Counted from the stretch's first letter, positions 8,442 to 16,952 are shown. The stretch is 64,000 nucleotides of DNA from Actinomycetota bacterium (GCA_947487595.1 CANKXJ010000001.1:5243-69242), one strand, 5' to 3'. A program made the numbers and translations. Notes: generated by a model from the sequence alone, not told the origin.

Positions 8442-9265
8442 GCACTCCAATGCAGGTCTATGAGCCATTTCGTGCTGGCCTGCCACCATTGAGGCGATAT
8501 TGGAAATCTCTCTGGTCGCGCAGGACATTTATATCTGAATACTCGCGCTCTGAACTTCGCGAACAGCATTTTGACTCAGCATTTGGTCAGTTATGGCTAG
8601 TACTGAATCCTCTGTTGTTATCAGCAGTTTATTTCTTGCTGATTGTAATTATTAGTGGATCATCTAATAGCACTCGATATGCACACCTGACTGCAACGCT
8701 TTTCCTTTTCTACCTAGTAGCTAACTCACTTACAGGTGGCGTTAAATCAATTACTGCCGGTCAGCGCTTAATTTTAAATACAGCCTTTCCTCGCATTATG
8801 TTGCCAGTCTCAGCAGTTGTTATAGCAATCTTTAAATTCCTGCCAACACTGGCGGTTTTTCTGGTAATCAGAACAGTTATAGGCCTGCCCTTTTCTTGGC
8901 AGATGTTATGGGCTATTCCAGTGCTTCTAATAACAATGTTGTTGGCGCTAGGTCTTGCAGTGACTATTTCTTGTATCAATGTGTATTTCCGCGATATTTC
9001 TAGTTTCTTGCCTTACATGACGCGCACTCTTTTGTACTTGTCACCAATTTTGTATGAAGCTTCAGATTTGAAACCACAATTAAGAACACTTGAACTCTTT
9101 AATCCGCTGTTCCCAATTTTAGATAGTTGGTCGCGTGCATTAGTACATGGACAGGCCCCTCTTACTTCTCACATGCTTATTGGACTTGGTTGGGCAGTTG
9201 GTATTTTCTTGATTGGCACATACTTCTTCTTATCAAGGGAGCGTGAATTTGCCGTCCGTCTCTAG
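8438..9265 (+). CDS. ABC-2 type polysaccharide export permease (Wzm/TagG-like)
   Basis: A 275-residue inner-membrane protein with six hydrophobic segments in an ABC-2 layout. The N-terminal cytosolic region contains LREQHFDSAFGQLWLVLNPLL, typical of Wzm/TagG/RfbA exporters of O-antigen, teichoic acid or similar glycans. Start: the GTG at 8438 overlaps the glycosyltransferase stop in a GTGA junction; an ORF start further upstream would overlap by 60 bases and is unlikely. The next gene is its ATPase. Together they should flip a lipid-linked polysaccharide across the membrane for the divergent LCP protein to attach. Confidence 0.9.
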   Translation: MSTPMQVYEPFRAGLPPLRRYWKSLWSRRTFISEYSRSELREQHFDSAFGQLWLVLNPLLLSAVYFLLIVIISGSSNSTRYAHLTATLFLFYLVANSLTGGVKSITAGQRLILNTAFPRIMLPVSAVVIAIFKFLPTLAVFLVIRTVIGLPFSWQMLWAIPVLLITMLLALGLAVTISCINVYFRDISSFLPYMTRTLLYLSPILYEASDLKPQLRTLELFNPLFPILDSWSRALVHGQAPLTSHMLIGLGWAVGIFLIGTYFFLSREREFAVRL

Positions 9266-9272
9266 CCCACAT

Positions 9273-10046
9273 ATGACCAATGAAATTGCCGTATCAGTTC
9301 GCGGCCTTGGTCTTACATACACCACTGCAATTGATCGCAGACCAACTTTAAAAGCACGTGTTAAGTCATTGGGACGTGGAGGAAAACAAACTCGAGTTAT
9401 CCGTGCGCTGGATGAAGTTAATCTTGATGTCACGTATGGCCAGGTATTAGGAATTATTGGATCAAATGGCGCCGGAAAATCCTCGTTGATGCGTGTTATT
9501 GCAGGAATTTTGCCACCCTCACAGGGGCGAATTGAAGTTTATGGAAGCGTCAGTACTTTGCTGGCACTTGGAGTTGGCTTTAATCCATCCATGTCAGGCC
9601 GTGACAATGTCTATTTAGGTGGATTAGCTGCAGGCATGTCACGTGATGAAATTGATAGCCATTTCGAAGAAATCGCTGACTTTTCTGAACTAGGAGAGGC
9701 AATTGATGCACCGATGCGCACGTATTCATCAGGTATGTATGCCCGCCTAGCTTTCTCTGTTGCGGCAACTGTTCGCCCAGATATTTTAATTGTAGATGAG
9801 GCGTTGAGTACTGGTGATGCAAAGTTTAAAGAGAAATCACTCAACCGCATTAAAGAACTACGAAGTGATGATCGTGCATTAATTCTGGTTAGCCATGCGA
9901 TGGCGACTTTAGAAGATGTCTGTAATGACGTTGCTTGGCTCCATAAAGGAAAGCTTGTTCAACGCGGGGAACCAAAGGTTGTAATAAATGCATATCGCGA
10001 GTTTTTGCAGGTAGGAAAGAGCGCGGCCATCGATGAGGATGTCTAA
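9273..10046 (+). CDS. ABC transporter ATP-binding protein, polysaccharide export (Wzt/TagH-like)
   Basis: A 257-residue ATPase with Walker A GSNGAGKSSLMRV, a signature region YSSGMYARLAFSVA (the S-G-M variant seen in the Wzt/TagH class) and Walker B ILIVDEALS followed by the switch histidine region LVSHAMATLEDV. It powers the adjacent permease. It has no C-terminal carbohydrate-binding domain, so it resembles the short, chain-length-independent form. ATG 9273 is 7 bases after the permease stop. An in-frame GTG at 9243, which has AGGGAG too close to it, is an alternative. Confidence 0.9.
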   Translation: MTNEIAVSVRGLGLTYTTAIDRRPTLKARVKSLGRGGKQTRVIRALDEVNLDVTYGQVLGIIGSNGAGKSSLMRVIAGILPPSQGRIEVYGSVSTLLALGVGFNPSMSGRDNVYLGGLAAGMSRDEIDSHFEEIADFSELGEAIDAPMRTYSSGMYARLAFSVAATVRPDILIVDEALSTGDAKFKEKSLNRIKELRSDDRALILVSHAMATLEDVCNDVAWLHKGKLVQRGEPKVVINAYREFLQVGKSAAIDEDV

Positions 10047-11268
10047 AGCTTTTCTTGCCTTACTTTTTGTGTTTTCATCTTTAATTCCGATAGCTCACGC
10101 AACAGATATTCCTACAACCTTTTCCTTTCAAGGTTCGGGATATGGACATGGGGTTGGGTTAAGTCAGATGGGTGCGCGCTCTATGGCGCTAGCGGGACAA
10201 AGTTTCGAACAGATCATTAAGTATTTCTATAAAGATGTTGAGATCGAGCAAAAAGATGATTCCAAAATTCTGCGAGTTAACATCGGTCACCTACTCTCTA
10301 GTGCAAAGATTTCAAGCACCGTAAAAGGATCCCAGCTTCAGATCATCCAAGGTGATATGGGGAGTGAGAGCGTTATTCCTGTATTTTCTATGGCTGACTC
10401 GATATCTTTCTCAATTATCGGCTCCACAGTCAGTCCACGAATAACTCTTGGAAAAACTACGCAGGTACTGCCTCGAAGTAGAGTTTTCACAGTTCGCTGG
10501 GCTGGTACGCGCTATTTAGAGGGCCCTGACACTCTTGTATCAGTGAGCCACTCAGGTGTAACGCAGAAACTTCGCTATGGGCAGATTCAAGTAAAGGCAA
10601 TCAAAAGCCCATCTGGGTACCGGATCGCAATGACTAACTCTGTGCGCTTAGCTGATGAATATCTCTGGGGTATTAGTGAGATGCCATCTTTTTGGCCAGT
10701 TGCAGCGCTAGAGGCTCAAGCAATTGCTTCTCGCACATATGCATTGAGTAAAGCAGGCATATATAGGAGTGCATGTGACTGTGATTTATATGGCACGATT
10801 TCTGATCAAACTTTCCTGGGGTATGCAAAGGAAATTGAAAAGAAATACGGAGTGATTTGGAAAGAGATTGTTACGCGCACTGCAGGCTTAACAATCACAC
10901 AATTGGGATTACCAATTACGGCTTATTTCTCCTCTTCATCAGGGGGTAAGACAGAGTTAGCAATAAACGCCTGGGGAAGCAGTAAGGCGTATACGCAGAT
11001 TGTCGACGATCCAGGTTCTTTAGATTTAATACTCAACCCACGATTTGTTACCTGGAATCGAGAAGTCCCACAAAGCATAATTGCTGCAGCTTTTCTTTTA
11101 CCTGATGTAGTGAGTTTAGAAATCCTAGGAGTAAATGAGAGTGGCACCGTTGCTTCGATTCAAGCAACATCTAGCACTGGCGTGCAGGTAGCGCTGCGCG
11201 GTGAGACTTTTAGAAGCAGAACTAAGATACCTTCAGCCTGGTTTAGCTTAGTTAGCGTGCAGAATTGA
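10039..11268 (+). CDS. secreted SpoIID/LytB domain protein
   Basis: A 409-residue exported protein with a Sec signal peptide of about 21 residues (MSKAFLALLFVFSSLIPIAHA). Just after it comes GSGYGHGVGLSQMGARSMA, then a mixed region, then a SpoIID/LytB core with LADEYLWGISEMPSFWPVAALEAQAIASRTYAL, a CDCDLYGTISDQTF segment and YFSSSSGGKTE. SpoIID proteins are lytic transglycosylases on denuded glycan; LytB homologues modulate autolysins. The ATG at 10039 overlaps the ATPase stop by 8 bases (ATGTCTAA). In this non-sporulating lineage a wall-remodelling role linked to polymer export is plausible but inferred. Confidence 0.85.
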   Translation: MSKAFLALLFVFSSLIPIAHATDIPTTFSFQGSGYGHGVGLSQMGARSMALAGQSFEQIIKYFYKDVEIEQKDDSKILRVNIGHLLSSAKISSTVKGSQLQIIQGDMGSESVIPVFSMADSISFSIIGSTVSPRITLGKTTQVLPRSRVFTVRWAGTRYLEGPDTLVSVSHSGVTQKLRYGQIQVKAIKSPSGYRIAMTNSVRLADEYLWGISEMPSFWPVAALEAQAIASRTYALSKAGIYRSACDCDLYGTISDQTFLGYAKEIEKKYGVIWKEIVTRTAGLTITQLGLPITAYFSSSSGGKTELAINAWGSSKAYTQIVDDPGSLDLILNPRFVTWNREVPQSIIAAAFLLPDVVSLEILGVNESGTVASIQATSSTGVQVALRGETFRSRTKIPSAWFSLVSVQN

Positions 11269-12165
11269 ATTAAGTCCGCCCCAAGTACCAGATCGGTTAA
11301 TTGCTTCAAGTGCACCATCAAGTGAGTTACGACGAAATAGTAAATTGTTGCCACCAGAGAGTGCTGCAGCCTTCACAATCTCTCCATCAGGTAAACGAAC
11401 TTTTGAGGCAGCTGTCACATAAGTTCCAGCTTCAATCACACAGTTATCACCAAGTGAAATTCCACAACCAGAGTTTGCGCCTAGAAGTGATTTTTCACCG
11501 ATTGAAATAACTTCTTTTCCACCGCCACTGAGCGTTCCCATAATGGAAGCGCCACCACCAATATCTGAGCCATCACCAACAACAACTCCAGCTGAGATGC
11601 GGCCTTCAACCATCGAGGTTCCAAGTGTTCCGGCATTGAAGTTAACAAATCCTTCGTGCATGACTGTTGTGCCAGAAGCTAAATACGCGCCCAGTCTTAC
11701 GCGATCTGCATCTGCAATACGTACTCCACTTGGTATTACGTAATCAACCATACGTGGGAATTTATCGACAGAAAGAACAGTGACGTGACCGTGCGCAACT
11801 TTCAGGCGTGCTCGAGTTGATTCAAAACCCTCAACTGCGCAAGGTCCAAAGTTTGTCCAGACAACATTCTTGAGTAAGCCGAAAATGCCATCAAGTACAA
11901 CTCCGTGAGGCTTAACTAAGCGATGTGAAAGCAAGTGCAAACGCAAATAAGCATCTTTGGCATCAGCTGGCGCCACTGTTATATCAATTTCAACTTTAAC
12001 TAATTCACGTGTTACTCCACGGGCTCCATCGCTTCCAACTAATGCCGCTAGTTCACTGGGAACAGTTGCTGCAAGTGCACCAAGTTGCGGGGACGGAAAC
12101 CAGACATCGAGAGTTTTCCCGGCAGCCATCGTTGCAATGCCGTGGCCAGATGCGATGGTCGTCAT
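11248..12165 (-). CDS. dapD: 2,3,4,5-tetrahydropyridine-2,6-dicarboxylate N-succinyltransferase
   Basis: A 305-residue DapD of the actinobacterial type: an N-terminal alpha/beta domain, a left-handed beta helix of hexapeptide repeats (from about GVRIADADRVRLGAYLASGT through SLGDNCVIEAGTYV) and a short C-terminal domain. It succinylates tetrahydrodipicolinate in the succinylase route to meso-DAP and lysine; DapC of the same route is encoded at 26.3 kb. TAGGCT stands 6 bases before its ATG. Its 3' end overlaps the convergent SpoIID gene by 21 bases. Confidence 0.94.
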   Translation of the reverse strand: MTTIASGHGIATMAAGKTLDVWFPSPQLGALAATVPSELAALVGSDGARGVTRELVKVEIDITVAPADAKDAYLRLHLLSHRLVKPHGVVLDGIFGLLKNVVWTNFGPCAVEGFESTRARLKVAHGHVTVLSVDKFPRMVDYVIPSGVRIADADRVRLGAYLASGTTVMHEGFVNFNAGTLGTSMVEGRISAGVVVGDGSDIGGGASIMGTLSGGGKEVISIGEKSLLGANSGCGISLGDNCVIEAGTYVTAASKVRLPDGEIVKAAALSGGNNLLFRRNSLDGALEAINRSGTWGGLNSILHAN

Positions 12166-12171
12166 GTCCTA

Positions 12172-12177
12172 AGCCTA
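12172..12177 (-). promoter_or_regulatory. candidate leaderless -10 for dapD
   Basis: Minus-strand TAGGCT is 6 bases before dapD ATG 12165. It occupies half of a 30-bp divergent spacer. Confidence 0.6.
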
Positions 12178-12182
12178 ACCCC

Positions 12183-12188
12183 TATCCT
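12183..12188 (+). promoter_or_regulatory. candidate leaderless -10 for the LOG gene
   Basis: TATCCT is 7 bases before ATG 12196. Any -35 contact would fall on the dapD start codon region. Confidence 0.6.
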
Positions 12189-12195
12189 TACCCGT

Positions 12196-12726
12196 ATGCG
12201 CATCGCAGTCTTTTGTTCATCATCGCCAACGATTGACCCAAAGTATGTAGACCTGGCCTTTGATCTTGGCACCGCTATTGCAGCCAACTCATGGGAATTA
12301 GTCACCGGGGGCGGTCATATCTCAATGATGGGCGCAGTTTCTAGGGGAGCTCGTCAGGGTGGTGGACGAACTATCGGTGTTATTCCACAAGCCCTTGTTG
12401 ATATTGAATTTGCTGATCACGATAATGATGAACTACATATTGTTGAAACGATGGGCGAGCGCAAAGCAATGATTACAGATATCGCGGATGCATTCATTAC
12501 TTTGCCGGGTGGTGCTGGGACTCTTGAAGAGTTTTTTGAGATTTGGGTAGGACGTTATTTAAAGTTTCACAATAAACCAGTTGTAATCCTGGATCCATTT
12601 GGAGTTTATAACCCACTACATGAATTAGTCGAGCATCTAGAAGTTGAGAACTTTATTAAGCCAGGAATGCGTGAGTTGATTTCTTGGACAACAGATGTTT
12701 CACAAGCTCTTAAGGCGTGCTCCTAA
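12196..12726 (+). CDS. LOG family protein (cytokinin riboside 5'-monophosphate phosphoribohydrolase type)
   Basis: A 176-residue TIGR00730/LOG protein with MRIAVFCSSSPT at the start, GGGHISMMGAVSRGA, and the PGGAGTLEEFFEIW motif that defines the family (often misnamed lysine decarboxylase). Members release the base from nucleoside monophosphates. In actinobacteria the gene commonly lies close to dap genes, as in M. tuberculosis Rv1205. ATG 12196 is chosen because homology begins there and TATCCT is correctly spaced upstream; the longer ORF from 12085 would overlap dapD. The next gene starts directly after the stop. Confidence 0.9.
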   Translation: MRIAVFCSSSPTIDPKYVDLAFDLGTAIAANSWELVTGGGHISMMGAVSRGARQGGGRTIGVIPQALVDIEFADHDNDELHIVETMGERKAMITDIADAFITLPGGAGTLEEFFEIWVGRYLKFHNKPVVILDPFGVYNPLHELVEHLEVENFIKPGMRELISWTTDVSQALKACS

Positions 12727-13152
12727 ATGTCTAGTAATCACATAGCGATCTCTTTGAAGATTGATGCACCCATTCAAAAAGTTTGGGATTCGCTAGCGCA
12801 GTGGGAAAACCAAGGTGAATGGATGCTTCAGACTAAAGTCTGGGTGACATCAGAAATAACCGAAGGTGTTGGAACTTCCATAAATGCATTTACTGGAATA
12901 GGTCCACTAGGAGTTCTAGATTCAATGACAGTTACTTCATGGCAACCACCACACACGTGCGATGTGCTCCATACAGGCAAAATAATCAAAGGCACAGGTC
13001 GATTTCATTTACGTGAACTCACTTCAGAGACAACGATCTTTGATTGGTCTGAAGAAGTCATTGCCCCTCGCTTACTCTTTTTGGCGATGCTTCCTGCGCT
13101 CTATATTGGTGTGCGCATCTCTTTATCCCGCTTTGCACGAACATTCCGCTAA
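12727..13152 (+). CDS. SRPBCC family protein (polyketide cyclase/dehydrase-like)
   Basis: A 141-residue START-like helix-grip protein. The opening HIAISLKIDAPIQKVWDSLAQWENQGEWM is the usual SRPBCC beginning, and TSETTIFDWSEEVIAPRLLF falls in the later strands; a hydrophobic stretch lies near the C-terminus. These proteins bind hydrophobic ligands or act as lipid-binding or cyclase domains; the ligand here is unknown. The ATG immediately follows the LOG gene stop codon with no spacer, so the pair is co-transcribed and probably translationally coupled. Confidence 0.8.
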   Translation: MSSNHIAISLKIDAPIQKVWDSLAQWENQGEWMLQTKVWVTSEITEGVGTSINAFTGIGPLGVLDSMTVTSWQPPHTCDVLHTGKIIKGTGRFHLRELTSETTIFDWSEEVIAPRLLFLAMLPALYIGVRISLSRFARTFR

Positions 13153-13186
13153 GAGCATCTTCACCTGCATAGGCGTTAAGAGCCAG

Positions 13187-13192
13187 TAGCCT
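13187..13192 (+). promoter_or_regulatory. candidate leaderless -10 for the lone sigma-region-4 protein
   Basis: TAGCCT is 7 bases before ATG 13200; no ribosome binding site is visible. Confidence 0.6.
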
Positions 13193-13199
13193 TAGAACC

Positions 13200-13391
13200 A
13201 TGAGCGAGTCCCCAACATTGGCCCAGGTGCTGGCCTCGCTGCCCGAAGAAGAGCGGATCATCTTGACCTTGCACTACATGCGCCAAATGTCACCAGGAGA
13301 GATTGCCCTAATGCTCAAAGTGCCAGAGCGCGCAGTTGATGCCGTAATTTCGACCGGAAAAGCGAGATTGAGCGCGGTTCTCGGCTTATAA
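13200..13391 (+). CDS. stand-alone sigma-70 region 4-like HTH protein
   Basis: A 63-residue protein consisting of little more than a sigma-70 region 4 helix-turn-helix. LASLPEEERIILTLHYMRQMSPGEIALMLKVPERAVDAVIS matches the usual pattern of two helices, a turn and a recognition helix, followed by a short KARLSAVLGL tail. It lacks region 2 and so cannot be a working sigma factor by itself. It may bind -35-like DNA, RNA polymerase beta flap or another sigma domain. It has a leaderless-type TAGCCT and sits between the SRPBCC gene and DUF3117. The fold is clear; the role is unknown. Confidence 0.8.
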   Translation: MSESPTLAQVLASLPEEERIILTLHYMRQMSPGEIALMLKVPERAVDAVISTGKARLSAVLGL

Positions 13392-13477
13392 ACCCTTATT
13401 GATTTCGCGCTTGTGCTCTAAATACGAGATACTTCTCCTCTTGAACTTTCCCCGTCCATCTTTGAAGGAGTCCCCAC

Positions 13478-13657
13478 ATGGCAGCCATGAAACCTCGTAC
13501 CGGAGATGGTCCAATGGAGGTCACCAAGGAAGCTCGCTCTCTCGTGATGCGAATTCCACTAGAAGGTGGCGGACGTCTAGTTGTTGAACTCAACTCTGAA
13601 GAAGCTAATAATCTCAGCGCCGCACTTCATGCCGCGGTTGCATTAGTTAAGAAGTAA
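13478..13657 (+). CDS. DUF3117 family protein
   Basis: A 59-residue protein with a strong Shine-Dalgarno (GAAGGAG, about 7 bases before ATG 13478). It begins MAAMKPRTGDGPMEVTKEAR and continues VMRIPLEGGGRLVVELNSEEA, the hallmark of DUF3117, a very conserved small actinobacterial family (M. tuberculosis Rv1211 belongs here as I recall it). The function is unknown. It stands in the dapD-LOG neighbourhood, as in mycobacteria. Unlike its neighbours it has a leader with a ribosome binding site, which suggests higher or separately controlled expression. Confidence 0.92.
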   Translation: MAAMKPRTGDGPMEVTKEARSLVMRIPLEGGGRLVVELNSEEANNLSAALHAAVALVKK

Positions 13658-13672
13658 ATCACTAACAGGCGA

Positions 13673-13678
13673 TAGCCT
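13673..13678 (+). promoter_or_regulatory. candidate leaderless -10 for pepA
   Basis: TAGCCT is 7 bases before ATG 13686, the same sequence and spacing as at 13187. Confidence 0.6.
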
Positions 13679-13685
13679 TCAACGC

Positions 13686-15176
13686 ATGTTCTGGACACTC
13701 AAAGCTGCCAAGCCTCAACTCTCATTAGCGATAGATGCTGACTCAATTGCGCTCGCTTTTGCTAAAGATTCAGAAGGTGTCATTTCATTTTCAGGCCCTG
13801 AAAGATTAGTTCAGGAGATTGAAGAGTTTTTTGATATTAATCTTGTCGATGAGCTTTCATTCTTTTCGCCATTAGGTAAAACGGGAGAGTTGTTTGAAGT
13901 ACCAGTAAGTGCCGAGGATGCTCAAACAGATCGAATCTTTTTAGTTGGAATTGGTGATTCATCAACTGCTTCATTTCGTGTGGCAGCAACAGCAATTGCA
14001 AGAAAAGTTCGTGGAAAGAACACCACGGTGTATTCAGCATGTGCAATTAGTAATAAAGATGTTAAGGCTCATGCAATTGCCTTGACTTTAGGTGCCTACC
14101 TCTGGAATCTAAAAACCGGAGAACCTGCAGGTAAGCCAACTTTCATAGTTGCCACAAATGAAAAAGAGGTAATAAATGTTGCTATCACTATTTCGAAAGC
14201 AATTACGCGCGCTCGTGATTTGGTGCATACGCCTTCTAATATTAAAAATCCTGCGTGGATGGCTACTAAAGCACAGGAATTCGCCAAAGGAACCAGGCTC
14301 ACAGTAAAAGTACTTGCAGGAAAAGAGCTTAAAGATTTTGGTGGATTGCGCGCAGTTGGTAACTCTTCTCCAAAACCTGGGCCGCGCTTTATTGAAGTGG
14401 GCTATGCACCTGCAAAGAAGAAAAATGCGATTAATGCCCTTCCGCATGTTGTTTTGGTGGGTAAAGGAATCACATATGACACTGGTGGAATTAATCTTAA
14501 GCGTCCATATGACTTGATGATTCCTATGAAAACCGATATGGCAGGGGCTGCAGCAATTCTGGCAACTCTGACTGCGCTAGAAGAATTACAACCAAATATT
14601 CGTGTAACAGCTCTGATGATGTGTGCAGAGAATGCGTTTTCAGGCACAGCCCAGCGCCCTAGTGATGTTATTACTCACTATGGTGGAACAACCGTTGAAG
14701 TGATTGATACAGATGCAGAAGGTCGCTTAGTTTTAGCTGATGGCTTGGCATATGCTGATAAGAATTTAGATCCAGATTATTTAGTAGATATTGCAACTTT
14801 AACTAGCTCAGCAACACTTGGACTAGGTAGACAGCATGCCGCGATGTATACACGCGATGAGCTACTTGCACGCGATTTTGAAACTGCAGGTCACGAATCA
14901 GGTGATCGAGTTTGGCACATGCCTTTGATTGATGATTACAAGGATGCCCTTGAAAGTGATATTGCAGATTTCAACCATATAGCCAGAAAAGTGAAATATT
15001 CTGCAGGCTCAATTACTGCAGCTCTTTTCCTTGAACACTTTGCAGGTAATCGCCGTTGGGTTCATTTAGATATTGCTGGAACGGGTCGTAGTGATAGTGA
15101 TGCTGGTGAAAATCCTAAAGGTGGAACTGGATATGGAGTCCGCTTACTAACCCAGTGGATTATGAATCTCAAATGA
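13686..15176 (+). CDS. pepA: leucyl aminopeptidase (M17)
   Basis: A 496-residue cytosolic metallo-aminopeptidase of family M17 that removes N-terminal residues from peptides using two metal ions. The C-terminal catalytic domain contains VGKGITYDTGGINLK (metal-binding Lys and Asp) and the family signature region as DTDAEGRLVLADGLAYA; the N-terminal macro-like domain covers about residues 1-165. The length is normal. It opens a run that continues with an O-methyltransferase by an ATGA overlap. The leaderless hexamer TAGCCT precedes it. Confidence 0.94.
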   Translation: MFWTLKAAKPQLSLAIDADSIALAFAKDSEGVISFSGPERLVQEIEEFFDINLVDELSFFSPLGKTGELFEVPVSAEDAQTDRIFLVGIGDSSTASFRVAATAIARKVRGKNTTVYSACAISNKDVKAHAIALTLGAYLWNLKTGEPAGKPTFIVATNEKEVINVAITISKAITRARDLVHTPSNIKNPAWMATKAQEFAKGTRLTVKVLAGKELKDFGGLRAVGNSSPKPGPRFIEVGYAPAKKKNAINALPHVVLVGKGITYDTGGINLKRPYDLMIPMKTDMAGAAAILATLTALEELQPNIRVTALMMCAENAFSGTAQRPSDVITHYGGTTVEVIDTDAEGRLVLADGLAYADKNLDPDYLVDIATLTSSATLGLGRQHAAMYTRDELLARDFETAGHESGDRVWHMPLIDDYKDALESDIADFNHIARKVKYSAGSITAALFLEHFAGNRRWVHLDIAGTGRSDSDAGENPKGGTGYGVRLLTQWIMNLK

Positions 15177-15799
15177 AAATAGATCCTCATGCATATGCTG
15201 AAAACTTTATAGCTGAAGATCCCTTCAAAACCTATGCACGTGCTCGCGGGGTTGAAATAGGAGCACACGATGTAACACCTGGAGTTGGCGCTTATCTTAA
15301 GCACCTTGCCTTTACCCTCTCAGCACAGTCAGTTGTTGAAGTAGGTACTGGTTCAGGCGTGGGAAGCTTGTGGCTACTCGATGGCATGTTGGCAAGTGGC
15401 ACCCTGACTTCAATTGATGATGAGATGGAACATACGCAGATTGCAAAGTTGGCATTTGCTGATGCAGAGATATCACCAACTCGTTACAGATTAATTACTA
15501 ACTCAGTCCTAGATGTGATTTCAAAGTTAACCGATAGAGCCTATGACTTAGTTGTGGTCCGTCATAATCCTCAAGATTTGGCCTTTGTAATCAGTGAGGC
15601 ACATCGCATTTTACGAAGCGGTGGGGCGATGGTTATTGATAGCTTTTTTGGGGGTTCAAAAGTTAATGATCCAGCCCAGAGAGACCCTCAAACTGTGGCG
15701 CTTCGTGATGCTGGGAAAATCATTAAAAATGACACAGAACATTGGGTGGTTACCTTGATTCCAACCGGTGATGGTTTGTTAGTTGCAACGAAGTTGTAG
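15173..15799 (+). CDS. O-methyltransferase (class I SAM-dependent)
   Basis: A 208-residue SAM-dependent methyltransferase of the Methyltransf_3 (catechol/caffeoyl-CoA) type. SAM-binding motif I is VVEVGTGSGVGSLWLLDGM, with TSIDDEMEHTQIAK as motif II and YDLVVVRHNPQ after it. In mycobacteria the corresponding gene (Rv1220c) lies beside sigE, rseA, htrA and tatB; here it sits next to htrA directly. Its ATG overlaps the pepA stop (ATGA). A GTG 18 bases upstream is possible but would overlap more. The substrate is unknown. Confidence 0.88.
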   Translation: MKIDPHAYAENFIAEDPFKTYARARGVEIGAHDVTPGVGAYLKHLAFTLSAQSVVEVGTGSGVGSLWLLDGMLASGTLTSIDDEMEHTQIAKLAFADAEISPTRYRLITNSVLDVISKLTDRAYDLVVVRHNPQDLAFVISEAHRILRSGGAMVIDSFFGGSKVNDPAQRDPQTVALRDAGKIIKNDTEHWVVTLIPTGDGLLVATKL

Positions 15800-15811
15800 G
15801 AAGATACTCAC

Positions 15812-16936
15812 ATGATTTTTCCTAGAAAAAAGGCAATCCACAATGTGCGACCATGGTGGGAAACAAGTGCACCGAGTAAAAGCTCGAGAGGTAAAGTTTT
15901 TATCATTGCTTTGCTTGCTAGTTGCCTCGGGGGATTTCTAGGAGTTACTGCAACGGGTGGAACAATCTTTAATTCTGCCAACATAGTTGATTCTTCAAGC
16001 ACAATTGAGCGCGCACCAGATTCTGTTGCAGGAATTGCTGCCAGAGTTTTACCCTCAGTTGTTTCTGTTAATACACGCTCTTCAACGGGTCGTGGGGGAA
16101 CTGGCTCTGGCTTTATTTTTGACAGCAACGGTTACATCCTGACCAACAATCATGTTATCGCTGGAGTTGCTAATGGAAATGGTGCTATACGAGTTACCTT
16201 GAATAATGGTGATATCTATAGCGCGAGTATAATTGGTCGTGATGCTTCTTATGACTTAGCAGTGATAAAGATCAGTGCAACGAATCTGCCAGCACTTGAA
16301 TTTGGAGACAGTGACAAAGTCGCTGTTGGTGATTCAGTAATTGCAATTGGTTCACCACTTGGTCTATCAGGAACGGTCACACTGGGAATTATTAGTGCTA
16401 AGAATCGACCTGTAACTGCTGGAGATTCTGGATCTGGAAGTTCATTTATAAATGCACTACAAACGGATGCTGCCATCAACCCAGGAAATTCTGGAGGCCC
16501 ATTAGTTGATGCAACAGGAGCAGTTATTGGTGTTAACTCAGCAATCGCATCTCTAGGTTCCTCGTCACAGACCGGTTCAATTGGTTTGGGTTTTGCAATT
16601 CCTATTAATCAAACAAGAAAAACTGCGGATCAATTAATCAAATCAGGAAAAGCTACCTATCCATTTCTAGGCGTTTCATTGGATATGAATTTCACTGGAG
16701 TTGGCGCACTTGTTTCCAGTTCCAGCACAGCTATTTTGCCTGGTGGACCAGCAGCTAAAGCAGGGATTCGTGCGGGAGACGTCATCGTTAAATTCGAAAA
16801 TAAGGCCATCGATTCCCCTGAGCAATTAATTGTTGCAATCCGCGCTATGAATGTGGGAGATAAGGTCACCCTGACTTACATTCGAGATAGCAAAGAGGTC
16901 ACTGTCACCGTTACCTTGGTAGCTGGCAATAACTAG
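15812..16936 (+). CDS. htrA: HtrA/DegP-like membrane-anchored serine protease
   Basis: A 374-residue S1C protease with a cytosolic N-terminus, one membrane span (about residues 28-50), a trypsin-like domain and one C-terminal PDZ domain. The triad is visible as His in NNHVIAG, Asp in ASYDLAVIKI and Ser in NPGNSGGPLVD. The PDZ begins near GGPAAKAGIRAGDVIVKFE. HtrA degrades or refolds damaged exported proteins. AGGAAG upstream of ATG 15812 is a reasonable ribosome binding site. It is followed by tatB and mrp as in mycobacteria, but the sigE-rseA pair that normally precedes it is missing. Confidence 0.94.
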   Translation: MIFPRKKAIHNVRPWWETSAPSKSSRGKVFIIALLASCLGGFLGVTATGGTIFNSANIVDSSSTIERAPDSVAGIAARVLPSVVSVNTRSSTGRGGTGSGFIFDSNGYILTNNHVIAGVANGNGAIRVTLNNGDIYSASIIGRDASYDLAVIKISATNLPALEFGDSDKVAVGDSVIAIGSPLGLSGTVTLGIISAKNRPVTAGDSGSGSSFINALQTDAAINPGNSGGPLVDATGAVIGVNSAIASLGSSSQTGSIGLGFAIPINQTRKTADQLIKSGKATYPFLGVSLDMNFTGVGALVSSSSTAILPGGPAAKAGIRAGDVIVKFENKAIDSPEQLIVAIRAMNVGDKVTLTYIRDSKEVTVTVTLVAGNN

Positions 16937-16952
16937 AGGTTGATTTAGAAGG

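Noticed and set aside
14109..14447. Antisense ORF of 112 codons opposite pepA
   Set aside because: It is a shadow of a well-supported M17 peptidase; the antisense translation has no recognisable domain and unusual composition.
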